Below, one piece after another: positions 1 through 11,924 of a stretch of DNA of 64,000 bases; positions within the stretch are counted from its first letter, which is position 1, and each line of letters begins with the position of its first letter. The notes under the pieces are model-generated. The model searched no databases. It was not told the origin of the DNA and saw nothing but the letters and a program-made list of their open reading frames with translations. Source of the DNA: Maratus speciosus (taxonomy: Eukaryota; Arthropoda; Arachnida; Araneae; Salticidae); contig OZ010796.1 in the NCBI GenBank assembly GCA_963932465.1, positions 73,721,974 to 73,785,973 on the forward strand, written 5' to 3'. The translations under genes were made by a program, and so were the position numbers.

Positions 1-897
1 CTGGCTGGCGGGAGACGTTGCGTTTACTTGCGGGAGAAAATCCATTATTGCCAGACTTTGCCAATGTTGCTAAGACCCTGCCAGATCCACATTTATAGGT
101 AACATATTACTCTTTGGCTATCAGACAACCTATAATTAATTTGCAAGACACAAATTCGGTTGCAAAGTTAATGCCAGTAAAAAAGTGTATATGCAGTATT
201 CCCTAATGTTTTTGTACCCAAATCTTGCATTCTGTAAGCAATATGGAATTATTCCATGCAATTATCTGTAATAGCGCCCTCTATTATCGAGATTTTGAAC
301 TAATTTTTTTTGTTGGTGCCATACAAAATCCCGTACCACACTGAATCTTTATCTGCAAACAGCATGTCTCTCATGTCATAGTTCTTTTTTTTTATCGCGT
401 TTTACTTTCGCACCGGACTTTTGAATCACCCGGTACACTGCAAACGACTTTTCCCCATAGGCCGTCCTGTAACGGAATTCTTTTGAGTGTCCCTGTCAAT
501 AAACAGTAAGTGCTACACACTTCATTTTCAATGCCGAACATTCCGTAGTAAACCACAGTAACATATATGAATTTCATGGCAATCGGATTCTATTGACAGA
601 AGTTAGAGCACGGACAGACAAACCGAATTCATAAATACTTTTCAACTATGTTGGAAATTGTTAAACTGCACGATATGTTACAATGTGAGAAATATCCGAG
701 TGTATTAAAAAATGAAGAATGACGACTACAAATATGTGGCTTATATTTGTCTCTAAAACTGTATTTATGCGTTACGATGCAAACGATTTTTTATATGTTG
801 TTACTTATGTTACACATCTTGTTGAAATGAACACTAAAAATGGTATTATTGTAACAAGGAGTACCGGGCTACCCGAGTTACAGAATCTATATATATG
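1..897. repeat. Degenerate tandem-repeat remnant, same family as 10.2-11.3 kb
   Basis: Positions 400-680 contain the unit CTTTTGAGTGTCCCTGT and the tail with GGACAGACAAACCGAATTC and CTTTTCAACTATGTTGGAAA. Both also occur in the 10170-11345 array and, reversed, at 61640-61870. The rest of the stretch shows no gene. Short open frames at 392-577 and 719-904 lie in this repeat and resemble no protein I know. Confidence 0.55.
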
Positions 898-3800
898 CAG
901 TTGAACTCCAGTTATGCGTTTTGCTCAGGACCGTGCAACAAAGCGTAGAACTCGGTAAAACGTACAACTCAATTAATGGCCTACCGGAACCATTGTTAAA
1001 AATTTATCTTGAAAATTTTCTTACTCTGAGACGTTTAAGTTGCCTTTTATATTGAAAACAGTAGTTTCATAAGGATTACTGTACCCATGATATAACTTCG
1101 TGGAAATCGAATAGAGTAAAAACAAAGGTACAGAAGAAAAGTACATATTAATAGTTATTTTATTATAAAAGCTTTATTAAAAATATTTTTTAGTACACAT
1201 ATACAGTACTCAAAAGCAATCATTAGCATAGCTTTGTAATGTAAATCATTCATCAAAAACATTTCAGTAGTTTCCTAAATTTTATTACTAATCTTGGATT
1301 GTTTCGTTTTTGCAGAGCCACACTGAATAGCCTTTCTGTAATAACGCTGTAATTTTGTACACTGAATTGCATTTCTGTTAATAATGCGGCCGATTTACTC
1401 CTGATGAACTGCTTTACTATGTCAAAAGCCCTTAGAACAGCTTCGAAGTTTGCCATCGGTTGATTGTTCTGGGGGGGGGGGGGGGGATCATCACAATCAG
1501 ACACCTCCGACACGTCGTCAGGCTATAATATCGTCATCATCTAAAAATACTATTTTTAGATGCTATTTTGGGGTGCTTTTCTTCTGCATTAAGACGTGAC
1601 ACAATATACTGAAGTAGCATCTTCCAATAATGCACTTTACAATTTGCAATTATGCCCAGATCAAACGGCAGCAATTTTCTAGTGCATTTAGCCGGAAAAA
1701 ACTCCACTCGGATGGTCTCGAGCTGACTTGAGGGCGGGTGGGAACACAGTAGTCCGTTAATAAAATAATTTTGCGTTTCTCTCTTCCTATACGCGCATCT
1801 TTTTTGAGCCAACTGTCCATGCCTGAACGTGCAAACCATTATTTTACATTTGCCTCATAACCCGTGGGAAATGTGATTGTGTTTTGAAAGCAGCGGGATT
1901 TATTTTTTCTTTTTACACTCACTAACGGTCGTAGCTTATCGATAAGTTACGATCGGTAGCCGATTGGTACCGTCAGAATTTGTCCCCAACAATGCAGTCA
2001 GTGTTCTTTACTCAGATTTCCTCCTGTGGTCCTCCGTTTCCTCCATGTTGATTGGTCGCCTTTTCGTACAAGTTTTTATTAGAAAGCAAATTAAAGAAGA
2101 TGCCGGTCTTTTCTATATTGTACAATATCTTTCACACAACACCCTTGAATTAATTTAGGGAGTTCCTGATCTTTAAAGTGATTAACTGTCCAATTATCCC
2201 CTGTATTCGACTTCTCACAGATGGTGTGACCATTAATAACTTGGCGGTGCTTAAGTAGTTGAATCCTCTGTGTAAACACTGAGAAGTTTGGAATTCTGCT
2301 GTTACGTTCATCTTTGCAGCTAACTCAAGGGGCCTTTTTTTGCAATAAATTTCCCTTAATGGGAATGCCAGTTGAACGCTTAGACTGGAACCACATATTT
2401 AGAGCTTTTACCAAATCGGAAATTTTCCCATCTTGTAGGCGTGTTTGTTTGGAAGAACTCGGTCCTGCTGCACTAAAAGAATCTTTTATTTCGTCTTTCT
2501 TGCTTACAATTGTATTGAGGGTAGATTATGGTAGTCCAATACGTTGTGAAAAAGTCTTTCGATCCTCATTTTGATTGGTCTCCACCATCCGAATAATTTT
2601 GAACTTTTCCTTTACAGAAAGAGTTGTCCGCTTTCGAATCATATTGTTAAAGCTGCGTTATGAAACCTCAAGAGAAACGTCACAGTACACTGCGAAGGCA
2701 CAATAGAAGCCTAAGGCAGGTCGCACACCGAGACGACAGGGGAAAATTGAAGTGCGATATAGGGAAAAAAAAACGGTCGGAACAAAGAATGAAGCAGTTT
2801 CTAGCGTGGGCTAGGCGCGGGAGTTACTATCCATTGAGTTTTTAATTTTATTATGTTTTTTAAATTTTTAACTGTTAGTAACTTTTTAATTTATTTCTTT
2901 TTACTTTTCATTTTGAGCTCAGGAATTACTTGTTTGTTTCCCCCCCCCCCCATTTTTAAGCATTTTTTCCCAGTACTGCCATGATTCAGTTCCTGTTAGG
3001 CTTCCATTGTGTTACTGTCGGGGATGTGGGGCAGTGGCCCCAGGCTCCTCGAAAAACCGTCAGAAGTAGTAAGCAGTTTCTAACCTGTTTTAAACCAATT
3101 TTCCCCCGAAATAGAGCGACATGTTGTGTGTCGCCTTAAGCTGCTATCAGATTCACCAACTTTCGAGCAATTTATAACCAACTCTTGATTTCCTCCAACT
3201 TATCGCGAAATATTGTCTCAACACCCAGTGTGATAACAAACAGCAATATCCCCAAATTTTATCCACAGCTCTCAAAAAGTCCGTGCTAGCCGCGACTTTT
3301 CCCCTCAACTTTCAACATTTCAGTCAATCAGAGATAAGCGATTGGTACGAATAGGCGATGAATATTAACGGTGGTACTAGTAGCACTGGTTTTCTTCCAA
3401 CTTTAGCAACGACAATTGTAACCTTTTTCTATTTTTGAACGGGAAAAATTTGGCCTTAAAATCGGCTGAAAATTTGGTTGCTCAAAAAGTTGATGAATCT
3501 GATAGCAGCTTTAGTGCGCGCCCTGCTTAAAATGCAGACGATCGCATCGCTATGTTGGAAAAGAGAAACGAGAAGCCAGAGGCTCTGTCGCTGCTACGAA
3601 CACCTCCTATCCAATCTCCTATGCTCCGTTTTCGCACGTGGCTAGTTTCGTTTTTAGAAACATCAGAGAGAGATGGTCAGCAAAAGATGGAAAGCAAGTC
3701 GTAGCAAAAGTTCAGAAATAATTATTTTCAGCAAAACGTATAAGTGAGCCAAAATTTCATCCGGAGTCGCAAAAACGTAACGTATAACTGGGAGAAACGC

Positions 3801-3903
3801 ATAACTCAGGTAATTTTAATGGCAAAAAACCGGGATTGCTGAGTTGAAACGTATAACTGAGGGAAACGCACAACTCAGGCAACGTATAAGTGGAGTTCCA
3901 GTG
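898..3903 (-). mobile_element. Tigger/pogo-like DNA transposon, decayed
   Basis: The left end is CAGTTGAACTCCAGTTATGCG. The right end read in reverse is CACTGGAACTCCACTTATAC. These are imperfect terminal inverted repeats of the Tigger type (CAGTTGAAC...). A TA follows the right end (3904-3905); the left target base pair is mutated. Further copies of the terminal motif CGTATAACT(G/C)..G..AAACGC lie at 3770-3900. A broken Tigger-type transposase on the minus strand (1250-2650) fixes the class. The element is about 3.0 kb. Positions 2660-3740 have no recognisable coding sequence. Confidence 0.7.
1250..2650 (-). pseudogene. Tigger/pogo (DDE, CENP-B-like) transposase pseudogene
   Basis: Read on the minus strand, the fragment begins near 2650 with a psq/CENP-B-type helix-turn-helix: RKRTTLSVKEKFKIIRMVE, then after a stop STLNTIVSKKDEIKDSF. 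Near 2420 follows KALNMWFQSKRSTGIPI (the second DNA-binding domain), then frameshifted pieces matching the catalytic core around 1930-2200. Near 1690-1580 come LETIRVEFFPAKCTRKL, FDLGIIANCKVHY and MLLQYIVSRLNAEEKHP, all typical of Tigger. The C-terminal tail is near 1500-1253. Several stops, frameshifts, a poly-G run (about 1471-1486) and internal deletions make it non-functional. Confidence 0.75.
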
Positions 3904-4394
3904 TATTACGCAATCGTACGTGACACAGAAATCGTGATTATTTGTTAAATGTTTAATGGCAACGCCCAAATTTAACGCATCTGATTGGTTTTTGAACAGC
4001 AATTAATCCATCTCCATACCTAGGGGAGTTACCATAGGGGGAGCCTGTTATGTTGCCAAATTCCGCTAAGTTTGTCGCCAACTTGGCGATATATCGCCAA
4101 ATTTGGCGACAAAATGAGTTTTCAAAAGTAACTTCAACTTGGTGCTATCTCTAATATTTCTCCAAATTCCCATAGACTTCCATTCTAAAACAATAGGGTT
4201 TACTTGCTTTCAGAAAATCAACAAATTGCAATAGTTTAATGCAACAAAAACTAATATTACCTTAAGGGATTCTATTAATTATATTTAAGGGAGTCCAAGT
4301 ACATTAAATTATGAATAAAAGTAACATGATACAAGCATAAATTTTAAAAGTAAAATTTAATTGCTTTCCCAAACATAAATTTTAAGGGAGACCA
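3904..4394. other. Intergenic/intronic, with a short palindrome
   Basis: No gene is seen. Positions 4071-4113 form a near-perfect palindrome (TTGTCGCCAACTTGGCGA, TATA, then its complement with one or two mismatches). The rest is AT-rich and unremarkable. Confidence 0.5.
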
Positions 4395-5160
4395 AACGGG
4401 TTACCAAGGGCGGCTAGTATAGGTGAAAACCATATATATATATATATATAATTTTTTTTTGAAAACTCTAACATATATTTTACATTTAATATACATATAT
4501 TTAGATTTTTCACTAACAGTACCAACAACCATGTTTATATGAAAAATAGCAATTATATATTAAAATAAAATTTTGAAATTTAATAAAGGCGATCATTTCG
4601 TACTGCCTCGTGCCAGGATTGAACAGTCGAAAAAAAAATTGCAGAAGATCGCCTGCCTTTTTTATTCTGATAATTTGTAGTAGTTTAAGCGTGGTTCGAT
4701 TACCAGTCTTATTTATATTTTATAATTTTATTTATGGATTGATAAAGTTTTAATTTCGCATAGGATATAAGACGGAAACAAATGCTGAACTATTTTATTT
4801 ATATTAATTTTATTGCACACAGGTTTATCTTTTGTAATCTTCTGTCTGCACGTGACAGAGATATAAATCTAAAAAAATCCTGCTTCAAAATTATTTTTAA
4901 AACAATAAAACTTCAGTAAATTGCGAAACACTTAAAAAAAATTGCGATACAGTTTTAAAACAAATTGCATTGCAAAGTACATTTTTTCTCTCTATTCGAC
5001 GATGTAAAAATTGAAAATGTGCGATATTTAGAAATTGAAAAAAAAATGCAATAAGAGATAATAAAAGTTAAATTTAATCGTCTGCTGTTGCCATTCGCAA
5101 AATGACGTCAGCGTTACGCACAGACACGTTTGTCCTTTCTAATGTAGATAGACAGACATA
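4395..5160 (+). repeat. Dispersed repeat R1, copy 1
   Basis: Copies 2 (17460-18740) and 3 (45945-46955) share, in order: a GGTGAAAACCA start, a T-arm-like motif (GTGCCAGGATTGAACAGTCG), GGTTCGATTA, AATTTTATT with CAGGTTTATCT, CTGTCTGCA-GTGACAGA, a CAAATTGCATT block, AAAATGACGTCAGCGTTACG and a 3' end ACACGTTTGTCCTT...TAGATAG. There is no open frame. The T-arm-like segment suggests a tRNA-related origin, but the class is undecided. Confidence 0.7.
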
Positions 5161-5188
5161 TATGAAGTTACTTAAAAAATGCAGTTAA

Positions 5189-6129
5189 CCCTTTATATCC
5201 GAAATTAAATCTCCTCGAAACTTTTTTCCCTTGGATTACTATGATACATTAGAAGCTATATGCACCAAAAATAAAATATTTAATATCTGCTGTTATTAAT
5301 TACAACAAATTAATAGATGTGGTACTTCAAAATACTGTTCTCTCATAACGCTTGGACAAAAAATCGAAACTTAGAAAAATAAACCGACAATTGCGAATAT
5401 TACTCACGCTCAGAGGGTTCCGTACAATAAATATATGAATTAGCAACTGTATTATTGAAAAAAATCGTAGCTAAAAGCATAATAAGACTTTGTAAAAAAC
5501 TGTACAACGTAGGGTTGGGTATAGCTGTATATGCTAGAAAAGTATGAATGGGTATACCTTAAAAGTTTAAAGAGCTATGAAGCCTAAATAATATCAAATA
5601 TTGATTGCTATTCTCTATAACCCTTTTTTAAATCTTATCCTGATACGTTTATTATGAACGTAATTCGGTATAGACAATAAAGGTAGTGCATATTTAAACT
5701 TCATTTGGCATTTCATACAACTAAATTCAGTAATAATCTTTTCTTTTTAAAGAATAGCTAAAACAAAACCCCTGTTCAAAGTTTAAACTTGGCATTGTGC
5801 TAAGCGCGCTTCGAAAGGAGGTCGCCGCTTTGATCCGTGCCGTGTTTTTTAAAGATAGATTTTTAAATAACTTTTAAAGAGTCGGGAGAAGTGTTTAGAA
5901 AGCCACTCAGTGCAAACCAGTCGCGAATCCCATAGTATTTATGTGATTAATTCTAATTAAATTAGTCTGTTTTCAGCAATTTGACGTTTCTTGCTTTTAT
6001 ACTGCTACTGGGCATTGAATTACTCAAATATATCACTAAAAGTTGTTATCTAGGCTTTAAAAGCCGATGGTACATAGAGTACGCCGCCCCTGTTATTATG
6101 TATGTCCAAATCGTCCGCATCTTCAAGGG
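5189..6129. mobile_element. TTAA-flanked, piggyBac-like non-autonomous element
   Basis: The element lies between TTAA at 5185-5188 and TTAA at 6130-6133. The left end is CCCTTTATATCCG; the right end reversed is CCCTTGAAGATGCGG. TTAA targets with CCC-starting ends are the hallmark of the piggyBac superfamily. It is about 0.94 kb with no transposase. The TIR match is short. Confidence 0.5.
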
Positions 6130-6344
6130 TTAATATATCGGCTAATAAAAGACGATTTTTTTCGAAAATCATTATGAACAATGCTTTTATATTTCCGCTA
6201 CGATAGGTACCACCAGCGCTCCTCAACACTTTTGCTGAATGCCCGCAAATTGACAGTTGTGTGTAACGAAAAATGCGATTAAAAAAAAAATGCGACCTGG
6301 TAATCGCTATAATTTTCCTGCAAGGTTTAAATTAACGTCTTCTA

Positions 6345-8601
6345 CACTGTTAAAAATTTCCGCTTAACGTTGAACCAATATATGGAGTAAAATAATGAGA
6401 ATTACCAAAATATGGTACTTCTTAATTTTCAAAAACTCCATTTCATGGTATAACCTTGGAAGTTACGCTGGATTGAACCACCTTTTGGTAATGAGTTGAA
6501 TCAAGTTTTCGAACTACTTATCAGCCAATCAGAACAGTATGCCTTTGTCTATGACACCATTATAAGATAAGTGAAACGATTGCATTTTGTTCGTCATTTA
6601 AAGTTTAAACGAAAAGGACATTAAAAGGAATATTTATGGAATGCGAACGTAAGTCTTATTTAATTTTAATGTTTCATTCCTGTACTTAGATATTGTATCT
6701 TATGGATAAGTGTTAAATAGTATTCAAGTTTTATAGAAAAAGATTGATTTAGTTTCCCGAATTTCACAAGCGATTGTGTGTTATATTCGTTCTTTATGCA
6801 ACGGTTTGAAATATAATTGTTTTAACAATTAAATAACAAACAGTTCTTAGTAAAAATTAATCATGACTTCATTCGTTTTGTCTTTTTAAATAAAGAAAAT
6901 TTGTGTAAACATTTCATTCTTCGTGAAATATTTTAATTTGTCGCAGCTCAAAAGCAAAAACAAAACGTGAAGTACTATCTTAGTTTTAAAATGCTGACAC
7001 CGAGATATGTTGATTCATGGCTGCATTCACAGTAATAGATGTAAACATTAATTTGCAGTGATATGAGATTCTGTTTATTTATTCTGGAATTTTTGTGTTC
7101 TTTGCCGTTTCTCGATTATAAAGAATAACAGTCAATGTAAATGAATTAGTATTTATAATTATTAATATTTTGGAGTGAAACATGATATTCAATAATTAAG
7201 ATAATAAGAAAAGGTTTCAGATTGAAAAATAGATTTACGCTGGGAATATTTCCTTATACATATTACAGTTTTTAATTTAAGAAGTGAAAAGGAAGCATGT
7301 TATTTAAGTATTTAAATAAAATGTTGTTTATACAAATATAAAGTTTATGTATAAAACTGCTTTAGTGTATTTTAAGTTTATATTTACATTTTATTTATAT
7401 AATTTAGGATTGAATATTTATTAAAGAGATTAATAACTACTTTTTACATTCAAAATGTTTTTCAAACAATGAAGAACAGTACATATGCAATCATTTCTTT
7501 TCTTTTTAAATTTTCTTCTTTTTTTTCTATTTCCTAGATCAATCTTTTCTTATAAAATATATAACATGGATTTCGCTTTTATTTATAAAATACAATGTGT
7601 TCGGGAATAAAATTAAAATTAAATATGGATTATCATGTCGTTCCATAAGTATTAATAAGAATTATTAAGGAATATGTTTAAAGGAAAATTACATACATAT
7701 TCCGTAGAATTTCAAATTTAGACTCCATGCTGATGTTCTCATTTAATAAAACAATTACCAATCTCCATACATATTAAAAAAATTACACATTCTTAATATT
7801 TAGATCATGCTTAGAACTTATTTACAAAGAGATGTGAGTTGATAAGCAATGCTTTTTGCCCCACCTCCGTTTGACATAGTTTTTTTTTAAGAATATGTCC
7901 TTGTTTCAATGCAATTTAGGATTTATATTTACTCTTTCTCTGATTGATTTTTGTTTAAAGATTGCTTGCCTGCGTCATGCAAAATCAATTTTATAGGTTT
8001 ATTTAGCAAATTAAAATGCATTTCAATTACCTGAATTTGATAAGTTTATATATACAATATATTGTACATAAAGCTCCATAACATCATTGTATCCTTTCTT
8101 ATGTATTTTAATATGTAAATTATAGTGTAAGATATTTAAAATAACAATGGGTGTTATCGTATAGTTAAACTATTTTAAAATTTGCTAAATAAACCAAGGT
8201 TTCTCATCTTGAAAATTATTTTCCAACAAAAATTAATTGGAGAGACCGTAAATATTTCACCTTAAATTATATTAAAACAGAAAATCTTTTAAAAAAAGCA
8301 AAATATTTTACCTATGAAAGAGGAGGAGTGGGGGGGGGGGGCAAAAATAATTGTTTCCTCAACATTTTACTGATTTATGGTTCAACATTTCGCCAATTTG
8401 CGGTTAAACGTTTCACCAATTTATGGTTCAAGGTTTTCACAAACGTATGGTTCAAGGTTTTCACAAACGTATGGTTCAAGGTTTCACCAACTTATGGTTC
8501 ATCCTTAGAACCAAATGTTGGAACAATGTATCACCATCTTATGGTGGCAGCTACTGCAGCACCAAAAATTGGTTCAACGTTGTACCAAATTTTTCACAGT
8601 G
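6345..8601. mobile_element. 2.26-kb long-TIR element with CACTGT ends
   Basis: The left end CACTGTTAAAAATTTCCGC... and the right end reversed CACTGTGAAAAATTTGGTAC... match over about 35 bp, including ACGTTGAACCAAT. TA borders both ends, and CTTCTA follows or precedes both ends. The right subterminal region (8370-8510) holds about five copies of a roughly 28-bp unit TATGGTTCAAGG-TTTCAC. The two overlapping open frames at 8328-8641 are this minisatellite, not genes. No transposase is seen. Confidence 0.65.
6561..6650 (+). promoter_or_regulatory. Promoter-like segment and splice donor inside the 2.26-kb element
   Basis: TATAAGATAA at 6561 is followed 70-75 bp downstream by an ATG at 6636 in a purine-rich leader, and four codons later by a good donor GTAAGT (6649). 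CCAAT lies just upstream at about 6524-6532. This is the layout of a first exon, perhaps the leader exon of a lost transposase gene. It is speculative. Confidence 0.25.
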
Positions 8602-10169
8602 TACTTCTAATTTTTTCATAATTTTAGTTTCAGTAGATTAGGAAATAGAGGGGGGGGGGGACATATTTTTGGGCTACATTTTCGAGGATATCTCTGAAAA
8701 TATAATACTTAAAATTAAAGGAAATGCATTTTTGAGTTCAGTGTTATGAAAGCTTTCACACGATGCTCCACACGGTATACAAACAAAAGATTTTTTTTTC
8801 AAGTAACTTAATTAGCCCCTCTACATTTTTCCTAAATATATTTTCGAATGTTTAATAATCTGTAAATATGTGGATTAATAGTTTTTATTACTTCCCCTAA
8901 TTTGAACTTTTCACATTCCAATATTTACGCGTAAAATGGCAGCGACAGTGACACAGGAGTGATCTTATAATGGTTCCGTTTTTACTTTTTAAATATGGAA
9001 CTCTAAAAACTATATCCAATTTTTTCTTATTATTTTAATGCGACTTATCATGCATATATCTAGTGTATATATGTCTGTTATGTATGTATGAGTAGATGAT
9101 GATGCTGTTGATGCATGATCAGTGAGCATTTCGCCATCAGAAGCATATTCTATAGTTGTAACACTATCGTCCGATGGAAAGCATATCTGAAAGAAATTTT
9201 CGAACGTTTAGTTGTAGAAAACTTAAAAAGATTCATAAAAATGCTAAAAGATAGTTTTAGATTTTTTTTCTAATTTATATTTTTTTCCCATTTTGTTTTA
9301 TAAAAATACAGTATTTTTTCTAAAGATAAAAATAACATACTTTTTGCTTTATTATTCAACAATGTCATACATAAATCATCCAATATTTTCTACTACATTG
9401 TATCAATCAAAATATCCACTTGTCTAGTACTCATGGATCCCTAGTAAATAGATACTTTTTATGCACCCTATGTATTCAAACGATAAAATTCTAGGTAAAA
9501 ATCATGTTCATCGTAGTCCCGACGGTACTTAAAAATACAGCTTTGAAAAGCGCTTCGTACAGTACAAAAAGAAAATTAATTTTTTTAGCATAACATATTT
9601 TCAAGTGATCTATTTAAAACAAGTGAAAAAAAATGATAGCGTTAATATTAAAATTTAATATGTTTCCAAGCAAAAGTCAAGGATGCCATGTCAGACAAGA
9701 AAATGGAAGCAAAATGGACACTCACACGCGCCTTGAACAATTCGCGAACCATTTTGAGTTTACTGGAATTGCTATTGCTGTCTAGTGGTGGTCAAGGGAA
9801 GTACTTAATATTGTTTCCCAAAAGTATCATCGCGAATCCATTCAATGTGTGTGTTTTAATTGGAATAGAAAACTGTTTCACTTTAAAGTACCGTCGTGGC
9901 ATAAAGGGCTAATAAATCCATTTTTGGGGGACACAACAAAGAGCTAAGTAACGAGGTTCTACCTATTGTACTATTGATGCTTACTAAGTTATTCTGAAAT
10001 AAAGTAAAGCGTTTACCACGCTTTTTACAACTCTTAAAATTACGAAAACAAGAACGAAAAATCATGCGTACGGCATAGATTATGAAACACTTTCCAACAC
10101 TCCCTGAAAGCTTTAAGAAAACTTCATTATTTAGGGAAATAAGGTAAATAAGGTAACTAAGTAAACATT
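8602..10169. other. No gene recognised
   Basis: The stretch is AT-rich. A poly-G run lies near 8651-8660. The open frame 9688-9912 begins MSDKKMEAKWTLTRALNNS; its 9690-9800 part is less AT-rich than its surroundings. It resembles no family I know and has no helix-1 motif of the transporter. Confidence 0.5.
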
Positions 10170-11345
10170 TAAATAACTGATTTCAGAAGTTACCGTCCAT
10201 AGCCAAATACATATTCATATTCTTTTGAACAGCCCTGTATTTGATCTGTAGGTTGATATGTATACTATATAATGGAAAAATTTAGTTTAGGAATAAAACG
10301 CATAACAGGTTGAAATTTCTCTTTCAGCAATTTATACTAATAGATGGAAACATACTTGAATACTTTCGTACAAGTCTGTAGTTTACCTAGTACCTTTATT
10401 ACACGCCACTGTTTAGCTAAAATTTAATTCAAACTGAAATGCTCTTAAAACTACTGAAATCACATTTCAAGAAATTATCATTTATAGAGGTCCATGTATC
10501 CAATTCTTTGCGTGACTCTGTATGTCATTTTATCTATATTCTACAAACATTTCTTAGTAAACTAAATGCAATTCAGCGTAAAAATGTATAACTCATTTAA
10601 AAACCACCTTTAAGCAATTTGCACTCATACCCAGTAACCATTACGAATTCTTTTGTGTAGCCCTGTATATGAATTATAGCATTTATACACACCCTATACT
10701 ATGCATAAATATAGTGAAACATAAAAGCGCATAACATAATTAAAAATGCATAGCAATCATCGCTACTGTACAGTACTTCGGATACAATATAGTATCTGAA
10801 ATCTTTTGTGTTTCCCTGTAAATGCTATGCACTTCGTATTATACATGAAATAAGTTATAGTAAACATCAGCGACGTATATTAATTTCATTATACATGGAA
10901 TAATTTAACATAATTAAAATACGCCGCAAAGAATTCCCTCCACCACTATATCATTATGTAACGGAATTCTTTTGTATGGCCCTGTAAATGAATAATAACT
11001 ATTCTTTGTACCGCATATTCTACAGAATGCATATTTTAGTGCACTTCATAAATGCATATGAATTTTATTATGTTTGAAAGCGTGTAACATCATTAAAAAT
11101 CATTTGAAACGAATTTTTCCCATACGCCGCAATTTAACGGAAAACTTTTGCCTGTCCCTGTAAATGAACTAAGCATGCTACAAACTTCATTTGAAATAGG
11201 GAACGTGCTATGGTAAACGTCAATAGCATCCAACAATTTCAGGGCAATCCGAGTATATTTACGGGAGTTAGAGCGCGTTCAGACGGACAGACGGACAGAC
11301 AAACCGAAGTCATAAACACTTTTCAACTTTCTTGGAAAGTGTTAA
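10170..11345 (+). repeat. Degenerate tandem array, ~140-175-bp units
   Basis: The motif (G)AATTCTTTTG-(N5)-CCCTGTA recurs near 10221, 10365 (weak), 10504, 10649, 10802, 10968 and 11144. Each is followed by a motif like TGCTA(C)...CTTCAT and preceded by CGC-AATGTAACG. The array ends with a purine-rich block of GACGGACAGACGGACAGACA and CAACTTTCTTGGAAAGTGTT. Relatives lie at 400-680 (+) and 61640-61870 (-). Confidence 0.6.
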
Positions 11346-11745
11346 AAAGTCAATTTATACTGACTTTACAAAATACCACTGAAATCTTCAAATTGTTTAA
11401 TAAGCATGCTGACATGATTTTAGAGCAAATGAAATAAAAGTTATAACTGTTTCAAAATAAATTGATTATTTATTTATTTTGAACTTTTGTTATCCATCGC
11501 GAAATTGTTTTTTCTTTATTTCATTGTTTTAACATGTTTTATATTCACATTGTCTACAGTCTGAAGTAAATTGTTGTAAATTGTCTTGCTTTGAACCTTT
11601 ATATGTTGACTACCTGTTTAAGTTAGCCAAAAAAAGTTTTGAAGCGTTGGTGGTCAACTTTTCAGGTTTCACTGTAAATATTCTACTATACTTATTTAGA
11701 TTGACAAGTTTTGTTTCTAATTTATTTTCTAATTTAATTTTTTAG
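11346..11745. other. Intron upstream of exon a
   Basis: The stretch is AT-rich. Only the branch/pyrimidine region immediately before the exon at 11746 (TTTATTTTCTAATTTAATTTTTTAG area) shows function. Confidence 0.5.
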
Positions 11746-11841
11746 GCAGAACTCAAAGGTGCCACTCCCACCGAATATGGTTTTATCTTTGGGATTTTTC
11801 AGCTGACAATATTTGCCACAGCTCCTCTTATGGGTAAATTA
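11746..11841 (+). CDS. SLC18B1-like: SLC18B1-like exon a: loop after helix 1 plus helix 2
   Basis: This exon has 32 codons and is phase 0 at both ends. The acceptor follows a T-rich tract ending TTTAG and the donor is GTGAGT. It reads AELKGATPTEYGFIFG and then a hydrophobic stretch ending APLMGKL. This corresponds to the family region where PFFP-(K/A)-EAEKKGA... leads into helix 2. The exon ends at the start of cytoplasmic motif A (GKL). In classical MFS proteins motif A has an Asp here; the joined protein reads GKLVPYVSPKF, so the Asp is absent. SLC18B1 proteins also lack a canonical form at this point, so this is probably a family trait. The preceding coding exon is not identified. Confidence 0.85.
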
Positions 11842-11924
11842 GTGAGTATGCTTACAATGGATTTATTTCTGAAGATTTGATAACAATGAGTGTGGATTAA
11901 ATTCTTGAAACCTTAAGCTAAAAC

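Noticed and set aside
8328..8641. Two overlapping frames with repeated WFKVFTN and MVQGFHKR units as a repeat protein
   Set aside because: They translate a ~28-bp DNA minisatellite at the end of a TIR element in two frames; the repeat is at DNA level.
9688..9912. MSDKKMEAKWTLTRALNNS... as the missing first exon of the transporter
   Set aside because: It lacks the helix-1 pattern with PFFP near its end and has no in-phase donor that would join exon a. Not recognised as anything.
10170..11345. Regular spacing of repeats as a CRISPR array
   Set aside because: Units are 140-175 bp, degenerate throughout and in a eukaryotic intron context; no short identical repeats with unique spacers.
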